From Ectocarpus siliculosus (Eukaryota; Sar; Phaeophyceae; Ectocarpales; Ectocarpaceae): 17,008 bases of DNA. The notes under the pieces are model-generated. The model made no database searches, had not been told where the DNA came from, and saw nothing but the letters and a program-made list of their open reading frames with translations. Made by a program: the position numbers and the translations under genes. The stretch lies in NCBI GenBank assembly GCA_000310025.1, contig FN648963.1, positions 1-17,008 on the forward strand. The letters run 5' to 3'. Position 1 is the first letter of the stretch, and the number at the start of each line of letters is the position of its first letter. Positions 1-7,226 of the stretch are shown piece after piece.

Positions 1-39
1 GATAATTAACAAGAAAGTAATGGGCGGGGACCACAGACC

Positions 40-117
40 GGCGCAGGAGGCCTCACCCAACCAAATCCAATACTTACATTGAATGATCTGGGTAAGGGAT
101 AAGAATACAACAGTAAT
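40..117. repeat. 78-bp direct repeat, copy 1
   Basis: This copy is identical over its whole length to 383-460, with an offset of 343 bp. The sequence before and after the two copies is unrelated, so the edges are sharp. The shared block starts with GGCGCAGGAGGCCTC and ends with CAACAGTAAT. At the second copy the left edge falls inside the loop of a hairpin (370-396). This first copy therefore has only the right half of that hairpin and looks like a truncated duplicate. No reading frame in it is convincing. Confidence 0.9.
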
Positions 118-326
118 CTCGGATTTGAGACGCATCTAGATTTCGGAACGAAATCGAGAAGAGTCAGATATTCCAGAAAGGATGTTGGAAAATGACCCCA
201 CCTAGTTCAGTCCCCCTTTTCTCTCCCGAAATACGCCGGAGCAGAGAAGAAGGGGTATATTTGAGACCATCCCACCCGCCCTACACAATGCTTACTATAT
301 TCATGAACTTGCTGATCATTCAAACA

Positions 327-396
327 CTTTGGGCCTGGGTACACCCAGCCCAAAGGGTTACTTGTGGCGAGGCCCTCCTGCAGGCGCAGGAGGCCT
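327..396. other. two adjacent hairpins
   Basis: At 327-355, CTTTGGG plus CTGGGT pairs with ACCCAG plus CCCAAAG: 13 pairs, a 2-nt loop and one bulged C. At 370-396, AGGCC plus TCCTGC pairs with GCAGGA plus GGCCT: 11 pairs, a 4-nt loop and one bulged C. Both are direct sequence observations. They could be the structured end of a non-autonomous element, but no terminus or target duplication could be assigned. Confidence 0.65.
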
Positions 397-460
397 CACC
401 CAACCAAATCCAATACTTACATTGAATGATCTGGGTAAGGGATAAGAATACAACAGTAAT
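383..460. repeat. 78-bp direct repeat, copy 2
   Basis: Second, identical copy of the block at 40-117. Its first bases are part of the hairpin at 370-396, so this is likely the more complete copy of whatever element the block derives from. The element is not recognised. Confidence 0.9.
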
Positions 461-1489
461 TCACAGTTTCGGACTGGGGCTCCAAATTTGCTGAGATAAG
501 GAAACAGATTTTGAGATAAGAAAGTTTCCTGGAAACTTCCTGCAGGCGAATATTTTTCGATTTAAGGCGGCTTCATGTGATTGGCTGTGGGACGACAGTC
601 ACCCAACCAACCAACTTCCCCTGTTCGCAGGTACTGCTGTTTTTTGTGGTGCGCTGCGTGACAGCTGCACCTGATCACAGCGCTCCCACTGCTGTTGAAT
701 GTGCGTGCATGCGTGTCTGTGTTGCCCCCTTAACCCCAGGACACGAACCCGCACCAGAACAGCGACAGGAAGTACACATAATGCCCGGCAGCCCTGACGA
801 AGTGCTGTGTATCGCATTTCAAGCGTTGGGGAGAGGGTGATTTTTTTGGGGCGGGGGCACATCGAAGTCAAACACGCTCTCTCAAGTAGAAGCAGAGAAT
901 ACTCTTTCTTGCGGCGCGTCACCAGAAGGCAACAGCAGCGTGCTCTTCCTCCTCTCTGCCCTTTGCTGGCGGTGCTGCCACCTCCTGTACGTCGTCGGTT
1001 GCTGCGGTTCGTTCCGGCGCTCTTTCTCCCCCTTGCCTCAACCTCTGTGTGTGACGGGCGCGTGTTGCTGACCTAAAGCCGCGCAACAACCAACCCCAAC
1101 TTGGTTTTCTGATCGTGCAGCCTCCCCCTTTCTGTGTTGGTGGCGCGCCAACTCCAGGGCATTTGCGCTGGGCGCTGGGTTTATGTGGGCGGCCGCTGGA
1201 CATGCTCTTGCAGACTGTGTGTGTGCGTGTGGGTGGCGCCTGATGATGTGTTGTGTGTGGTGCCTGATATTATGTTATTTCAAAGAAAGCTGCTAAATCG
1301 AAAGTTGGCAAAATTTTCCACAAAACCAGCCTCCCTCCGCTGTTAAATCTGATTATTTTTCCCTTATCTTGGGTTCTGGCGAGACTGTCAGGAACGATCC
1401 TCAGAACGATGGCTTAACTCAAAATTTATTTCCTTATTTCAGTTTTTTTTTTGTTCCGAAACTGTCAAATGAATAAAAAACGATAATAT
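461..1489. other. no gene recognised
   Basis: About 1 kb with only short, overlapping, low-complexity frames on both strands and no recognisable domain. A 17-bp near-perfect palindrome (AAGTTTCC-T-GGAAACTT) lies near 523-539. GT-rich runs occur around 1215-1260. The stretch could be untranslated or intergenic DNA. Confidence 0.5.
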
Positions 1490-2553
1490 GGCGTCCCATC
1501 GGGGCCCATGAGGCACTATGAGGAACCATGAGGAGGTCGCATGAGCTACTATGAGAACAGGCTCATGGGGTCCCATGTAGTCCCACGAGATAGGCCATGG
1601 GGCACCACGAGAGCATTTCCGTGTCAGCCCATGGCATGCCATGGCCGATCTCATGGGACTTTGGGAATAGTGAACCCATGGTGCACCATGAGGAGACATG
1701 GGGATATAAAACTGAAAACGAAATTAATTTTGAAAATATAAGTGTATCGGACCTCATGGTGTACCATGGGCGACCATGGCACACCACGGTTAAAAAAATA
1801 CAGAAAGACAAATAAAAAGATTTTTTCTTTTTGTTAAACAACCTCACGGGGTACCACGAACGCCCATGAGTCTACCAAACCTCCCATTGTGCACCACGAG
1901 GACCCATGGTCCCTCACGGCGGATCATAAGATATTGGAAAATAATCTTGAATAAACAAAACATATTTAAGCCAAATATCCTTGAGTAAAATGGACATGGT
2001 GCCCCATGAGATTTCTCATGAGATTCTCATGAGATCCATGGAAAATGTGTGCCAAGGGGTCTCATGGTGCGCCGTGGTGAACCATGGTGTTTCATGGTGG
2101 GTCATGGTGGGTCATGAGATCCACAACAACTAAAAAAGAGATATTTTAGCGTCCCCATGGGCGCCCATGAGAATGTAATGGTGTCTCATGTCCTCCCATG
2201 GCACCCCCTGGGGTATTATGAGACAGCCATCTCATGGTAGTATCCCATGGCACCCCATGGTGTGTGATGGGGTAAGTCTCATTGTATGTCGTGATACCCC
2301 ATGGGGTCCCATGGGGTAAGTCTCATGTTATATCACGAGACCCCATGGTGTCCCATGGGGCACCACGAGACACCATATTGATTCTCATGGATGGGCGCCC
2401 ATGAGATAACGGCATGGTGGCGGTAATTTTTTTTGTTATCTCACGAGACCCCATGGTGTCCCATGGGGCACCACGAGACACCATATTGATTCTCATCATG
2501 GGCGCCCATGAGATAACGGCATGTTGGCAATACGTTTTGTGTTTTGTTATCTC

Positions 2554-2880
2554 TCACGAGACCCCATGGTGTCCCATGGGGCACCACGAGACACCATAAT
2601 GATTCTCATGGGCGCCCATGAGATATCGGCATGGTGGCGGTAAGCTTTTTTTTTGTTATCTCACGAGACCCCATGGTGTCCGATGGGGCACCACGAGACA
2701 CCATACTGATTCTCATGGGCGCCCATGAGATAACGGCATGTTGGCGATAAGTTTTTTTTTGTTATCTCACGAGAGAGACCCCACGGTGTCCCATGGGGCA
2801 CCACGAGACACCATATTGATTCTCATGGGCGCCCAGGAGATAACGGCATGGATGGTGGCGACAAGCTTTTTTTTGTTATC
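2554..2880. repeat. 327-bp higher-order repeat, copy 1
   Basis: Three consecutive units (2554, 2661, 2767) form a block that is repeated without a single difference at 2881-3207. The three units differ from one another: ATATCGG in the first, CCGATGGGG in the second, and GAGAGAGACC with a broken palindrome in the third. The duplication therefore happened at the level of the trimer. Confidence 0.93.
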
Positions 2881-3207
2881 TCACGAGACCCCATGGTGTC
2901 CCATGGGGCACCACGAGACACCATAATGATTCTCATGGGCGCCCATGAGATATCGGCATGGTGGCGGTAAGCTTTTTTTTTGTTATCTCACGAGACCCCA
3001 TGGTGTCCGATGGGGCACCACGAGACACCATACTGATTCTCATGGGCGCCCATGAGATAACGGCATGTTGGCGATAAGTTTTTTTTTGTTATCTCACGAG
3101 AGAGACCCCACGGTGTCCCATGGGGCACCACGAGACACCATATTGATTCTCATGGGCGCCCAGGAGATAACGGCATGGATGGTGGCGACAAGCTTTTTTT
3201 TGTTATC
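2881..3207. repeat. 327-bp higher-order repeat, copy 2
   Basis: Identical to 2554-2880, including the T-run lengths of 9, 10 and 8 as read here. Identity continues into unit 9 and stops where CCATAATG in unit 6 becomes CCATATTG in unit 9. This places the edge of the duplication near 3252. Confidence 0.93.
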
Positions 3208-3505
3208 TCACGAGACCCCATGGTGTCCCATGGGGCACCACGAGACACCATATTGATTCTCATGGGCGCCCATGAGAAAATAACGGCATGTTGGCGATCA
3301 TTTATTTTTGTTATCTTACGAGATCCCACGGTGTCCCATGGGGCACCACGAGACACCATATTGATTCTCATGGGCGCCCATGAGATAACGGCATGTTGAC
3401 GATAAGTTTTTGACGGCATCTCACGGGCCCCATGGGGCACCACGAGATGCCAGGGGCTGTTGTTATGGGCCACGCCGTGACGCCCATGGTCCACCATGAT
3501 CACAA

Positions 3506-4548
3506 AAGAATCGTCCTACTGGTGCACCATGGTTGTTAGGATGATGTGGTAAGATAAGCGCCTGTGGACGGTGACAAGTTTCAGAATAAAATACATGAAT
3601 GAGTACATACTGTAATATCTGTAAATGTGTCTATCGCGCTTGATTTCCTCCGAGTAGAGTTATTTAAAACTCGATTCATTCATGGACCGGCAGGACTTTT
3701 TGGGCCTTTCGCTGCTTTGTACATTTTTGCTGAAAAACTCCCGTGATATAAAACTCGAGAATAGATCTTCACAGGATAAAAACACAGGACTGTTAGCCTG
3801 CGCCAATACATCCTCGGACAAAGGGTGGTGGGCAAGTGGGCTGCCGTTGTGGTGCAGCCAAATATTTGATCAACCGGAAACAAGCAGCATGCGAAATTAG
3901 AGTACCTTTTTTCAAGGTGATACGAACACGCACACCCTAATGTAGTAAACGAATAACGGACAAGGCGCGTTCGTCTCTGCCAAAACGCCCCCAACCCACG
4001 CTAGCTGATACTCTGTATTTTGGCACGCGGACACGTTGATGATGACAAACCGTTGGTCCTTCTTCTCTTTTTTTTGTGCCAAAGAGAAGAATAGAGAGGG
4101 GTTTTAGAAAAGACAGGCAGACAGTTGAAAAAAGCAGGCAGCTTGCGTGCGATGGCGGCACCAGAGAAAAAGAGAGAAAGAAAAAGGAGCACGACGAGAG
4201 AGGAGGGCAGAGGGGAAAAGAGAGGGTGTAGCAGCATGCAGCAACCTCACGTACGCGTTGATACGCACGTAGCACTACAAAAAAATCGTTCGGGCAGTGC
4301 CCGAAAGCTTGGTTGGGGGCTGGCGGTGGTGGCAGCGTTGTTATGACTGTGTGCTGTGTCTTTGCTGTTGTGACGGCGGTGATGTTTGCTGCAAAAGCGA
4401 GGAGAGGGAGGAGAGAGGAGAGGGAGAGAGGGAGATTGAGAGAGCAGTCTATTCGTCTCGGAACACAAATATATACTTGGAGGTCTGGAGCCCCAAACAT
4501 ATTTTTTCCCACGATTCATGCATTTTTGCCCAAAAGTCCACTCTGGTA
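3506..4548. other. no gene recognised; purine-rich tract
   Basis: No domain was found on either strand. The plus strand is strongly purine-rich around 4075-4210 and 4395-4445 (GAGAGG runs), which produces long but low-complexity Ser/Leu/Pro frames on the minus strand (3937-4512). The motif CGATTCAT occurs at 3672 and 4512, and again just right of the transposon at 9412. The final bases before 4549 are the left flank of the Harbinger insertion. Confidence 0.5.
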
Positions 4549-4551
4549 TAA
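4549..4551. repeat. target site duplication TAA (left)
   Basis: TAA directly precedes the GGG terminus. It matches TAA at 9405-9407 and fits the TWA preference of PIF/Harbinger transposases. Confidence 0.85.
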
Positions 4552-4583
4552 GGGTGTGTCTTATCAGGCCGCAAAAATACGTA
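4552..4583 (+). repeat. Harbinger left terminal inverted repeat
   Basis: 32 bp, matching the reverse complement of 9373-9404 at 31 of 32 positions. The single difference is C versus A at position 21. It is the presumed transposase recognition end. Confidence 0.92.
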
Positions 4584-4620
4584 ACTTTTTTCACCGAATA
4601 GTAACTTTTTTCACGGAACC
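4581..4620. repeat. subterminal 20-bp tandem repeat
   Basis: GTAACTTTTTTCACCGAATA is followed at once by a second copy ending CACGGAACC. The core TTTTTCACCGAAyAGTAA also occurs near the other end of the transposon (9259-9276) on the same strand. Subterminal repeats of this kind often bind transposase or its Myb-like partner. That role is inference here. Confidence 0.7.
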
Positions 4621-4983
4621 GTAACTAGGGTTTCCAGTGGTTCTTATCGGCAGAAGGCGCGAAGGCGCGTATTTTTTCAAAAATTACGGAAAGCGCCACG
4701 GCTCGACGTACATACACCGGTCCCGACCAGGCGAGAGACCCGAGGACTCCCACAACAGACGTGATACACCCACACCATGAACAACAACGCCGTAGCAGTG
4801 GCAGGCCGGCCATCAAGAACGAAAACGGTGCCTCTGCGACTGCAGGGTGGAGGTGAAAGTGGTGCAGCTGCTGGGCATGGTGTTGCCCAGATCACGGTGA
4901 AGGAAATGTTTTGCGACGAATAACACCCATATGCACTCCCGGAAAAGTGTTACCGTGCAATCGTCGAATTTTATGCATGCGTG

Positions 4984-5001
4984 ACGGGGGGGGGGGCGGG
5001 G
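4984..5001 (+). other. G-run
   Basis: GACG is followed by about eleven G, then C and four more G. A homopolymer this long is prone to length error in sequencing. No function is inferred. Confidence 0.7.
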
Positions 5002-5005
5002 TAGT

Positions 5006-5207
5006 TTCATTTTTATCGTTGGGCATGATTGAGTCAACGTCTTCCTTTCGTCCCAACATTGAGGATACGTGCGCCTCCCCATAAACGTGTGGATTGGTAG
5101 GCAACAACACTTTGAGAGGATGCTTTTCGGAACAAAGGAGTATCAACGAAAATAAATATAGTAGAAGAAAGCCGAGACCGTTGTGGTTCACGGGCAAGTT
5201 GCTGTGA
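5006..5207. repeat. internal imperfect duplication, copy 1
   Basis: About 200 bp inside the transposon that matches 5287-5497 with several indels. Shared landmarks in order are TTCATTTTTAT, GTTGGGCAT, TTGAGTCAACG, AGGATACG, GCAACAACACTTTGAGAGG and ACAAAGGAGTATCAA. Indels break the frame, so the duplication is not obviously protein-coding on either strand. Confidence 0.8.
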
Positions 5208-5286
5208 CTGTATTCAACGAACACGAGGATGCGTTTTTTTATTTCTCTCCCTGCTGCAGGGCTTGCTTGCTGCGAGGGTCGTAGCC

Positions 5287-5497
5287 TTCATTTTTATTGT
5301 TGGGCATGGTTGAGTCAACGACTTCGTCTTTTCGTAGCATCATTTTTATTAGGATACGCGCGCCTCCGCAGAGACGTGTGGGTTGTTTGGTTGGCAACAA
5401 CACTTTGAGAGGATGCCTTGAGGCAACAAAGGAGTATCAAGGATAATATGGTTGAAGAACGCCGAAGACATCGCTGTCTTGCGGGTAACCTGCCGTG
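5287..5497. repeat. internal imperfect duplication, copy 2
   Basis: Second copy of the block at 5006-5207, offset by about 281 bp. It has an extra CATTTTTATTAGG segment and diverges more after 5450. It may be regulatory or the remains of a lost second ORF. Neither can be shown. Confidence 0.8.
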
Positions 5498-6488
5498 CCG
5501 CCAATCTGCGGACATGCATATCGTTTGGTGTTTTCCTATTTGCAAGACTTGTTCTTGCAACCCAATACTACGTTGGGTGTTGACGGGAACTCTGAGGCAC
5601 GCTTTGGTTCCGCAATTTTGGAGCCTTGCAATTTTTCCCGTCTCCGCGCATGCTCACTTGAAGCGCAGGAATGTGTTCGCGATGGGATTCGGCAAGACCC
5701 CAATTTTTAGCGTGTGTGTGGGTCTCCTTCAGGTCTGCAACCTGGAGCAATGTTTCACCCACGCGACGAATATTTAATACAGGGATGCAGAGACATCATT
5801 AAAAGTTGTATCAACGACAACAACGTTTTCGATTCACACCCTCCTATCAATTAGGAAAAAAAGTCGAACATGCCCACACTTTTAATGCCCTAGGCAAAAC
5901 AAGCACCCTCCAAGACCCACAGGACCCCGCTTTCATCCGCACACGATGCATGTTAACCATAAAGTGTTGCCGGCACGAACACACACATTACGAACCAAGT
6001 GTAGTGTGACACATCTGGTCAGAACGCTCCACACCGACACCCACAAAACATGTCAGCGAGAATCAACATGTCACACATCACACCCCCCACCTCTCCCCGG
6101 GATGCGCCGACACCCTACCACCAACACCCAAAACACGTTCTTCCAGCGCCCTCCGCCCTCTACACTGAGGTACCTCCCTCCCGCGCCTCTCCCTCCCGCG
6201 CCGCTATCCTCCCTTTCACGCGTCTCGTCATACCGTGGAAGCTAGCGTACTTCTGCCGCCATCCGCTCATGTGGCCCCTAACCGCAACCCGCCCATTTAG
6301 TGTACCCGCCACGGGAAGAATCGCATCCCCGCGCGCCCCACCCCCACCCCCCTTGCCCCCCGCCGCGCCTCTCGCCCGCTTGTAGTAGCGACCTTCCCCC
6401 CCATCCGCCCCCATCCGCCCCTATGTAGACCCGTCCCCACTTCCCGCTTGTGCGCGCGCGACGCGATGCCGCCGGGCTGGATACGTGC
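5498..6488. other. transposon interior without a recognised gene
   Basis: Between the internal duplication and the transposase stop codon there is no domain I can name on either strand. The plus strand is C-rich from about 6060 to 6440, with CCCCCATCCGCC repeated near 6395-6420. This produces Pro/Arg- or Gly/Arg-rich frames that I regard as compositional. The second Harbinger ORF (Myb/SANT-like) would be expected somewhere here or near the left end and was not seen. Confidence 0.5.
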
Positions 6489-7226
6489 TCACGAATTCCT
6501 CTGGCGGTTGTAGTCCGGCCTCCACTGCTTCTTCAACTCCAGGGCCGTGCGGATAGCCGCTCGGGCCGGGGTCTCACCGCTCCTCGAAGGAGCCGGCTGC
6601 TCCGTTTGCCAGTCATCCGGCAAGGTGCGCTGCGTAGCACAGAGGACCGGCCGGTTGCGTCCGCTGCGCAAGTCCTCCTCTGCAAGCTGGATCGGCGATA
6701 CCTTCTCGTCTTGCAGAAAGTTGTGCAGATGGAAAAGAGCCGTGATGAGATCCGCGCGTCCTGCGAACTGCACGCGGAGAGGTCTCCACAGAATGCCCCA
6801 AGTCGAAACCAGGATGCCGAAGCTCTGCTCGATCTTGACACGAAGCTGGCTCAGGTGGAAGTTGAACGAGTCCTCCCCCGCCGGCAGCAGCCTCCCAGGG
6901 TACGGAGTCAGAAGCTTTTCTCCAATGGGGTAGGCGGCGTCACCAATGATGTGAAATCCGGTGGGCAAGCGGGCGACGGCCTTGGCGAGGGAAGATCGAT
7001 TCCATGCTACCCAGTCGTTCGTAGAGCCTGGTGAGATCGCCGACATCGCGCAAAACCGGTAGTCGGCGGTGCACATCGCTTGTACGTTGATGCCGTACGC
7101 GGACTTGCTGCCAGAGTAGTACGCGAGGACGTTGGCGGTGTCTTTCGCATACGGAGCCTTGGCCTTGATGAACAGACCATCCACGGCGGCGACGACCCAG
7201 GAGAAAATGCCATCGGTGCTCTTCTC
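6489..7226 (-). CDS. transposase catalytic exon (DDE_Tnp_4-like)
   Basis: Open from the acceptor TGCAG|GAG at 7227/7226 to TGA at 6489-6491, about 245 codons. The three acidic residues of the RNase H-fold active site can be seen: Asp in VAAVDGLFI (codon 7179-7181), Asp in FHIIGDAAYP (6939-6941) and Glu in RVKIEQSFGIL (6828-6830), with 79 and 36 residues between them. AYYSGSKSAYGINVQAMC and SPGSTNDWVAW are further family-type blocks. The C-terminal 60 residues are polar and basic, as is common. All key residues are present, so this exon shows no sign of decay. It is the strongest coding call in the window. Confidence 0.93.
   Translation of the reverse strand, partial: EKSTDGIFSWVVAAVDGLFIKAKAPYAKDTANVLAYYSGSKSAYGINVQAMCTADYRFCAMSAISPGSTNDWVAWNRSSLAKAVARLPTGFHIIGDAAYPIGEKLLTPYPGRLLPAGEDSFNFHLSQLRVKIEQSFGILVSTWGILWRPLRVQFAGRADLITALFHLHNFLQDEKVSPIQLAEEDLRSGRNRPVLCATQRTLPDDWQTEQPAPSRSGETPARAAIRTALELKKQWRPDYNRQRNS

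Larger units (their letters stand above)
2333..3457. repeat. tandem array of about 107-bp units
   Basis: Ten full units and one partial unit start at 2333, 2441, 2554, 2661, 2767, 2881, 2988, 3094, 3208, 3316 and 3421. Their lengths range from 105 to 114 bp. Each full unit reads TCACGAGA..CATGG..CATGG..CACGAGACACC, then a palindrome (TCTCATGGGCGCCCATGAGA in six units), then a T-run of variable length and GTTATC. Length variation comes mainly from the T-run and from 2-7-bp insertions. Unit 11 is cut short and grades into unique sequence. Confidence 0.93.
1490..3505. repeat. CATG/CACG decamer-phased satellite region
   Basis: The whole stretch is made of short words centred on CATG, CACG or close variants, commonly spaced 10 bp apart. 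In one clear run the words start at 2063, 2073, 2083, 2093, 2103 and 2113. A second run, at 2187, 2197, 2207 and 2217, has two imperfect words. The first half (1490-2332) is degenerate and broken by AT-rich spacers. The second half (2333-3457) is a regular array. The open frames across it encode the same low-complexity peptide again and again on both strands (for example SHGAPRDTI). They are by-products of the repeat rather than genes. The family is not recognised. Confidence 0.9.

Noticed and set aside
2333-3457. CRISPR-like regular repeat array
   Set aside because: The units are whole 107-bp tandem repeats without unique spacers, and the genome is eukaryotic.
2414-3503. Several ORFs over the satellite encoding repeated peptides such as SHGAPRDTILILMGA on both strands
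   Set aside because: They arise from the tandem DNA units, occur in both orientations at once, and their boundaries follow the repeat rather than any start context.
3937-4512. 191-codon minus-strand ORF with Leu/Ser/Pro runs
   Set aside because: It covers a GAGA-rich tract that gives low-complexity Ser/Leu/Pro; no domain, and alternative frames are equally open.
5418-5777. 119-codon plus-strand ORF as the missing second Harbinger gene
   Set aside because: No Myb/SANT tryptophan pattern, and its start overlaps the internal duplication, whose other copy does not keep the frame.
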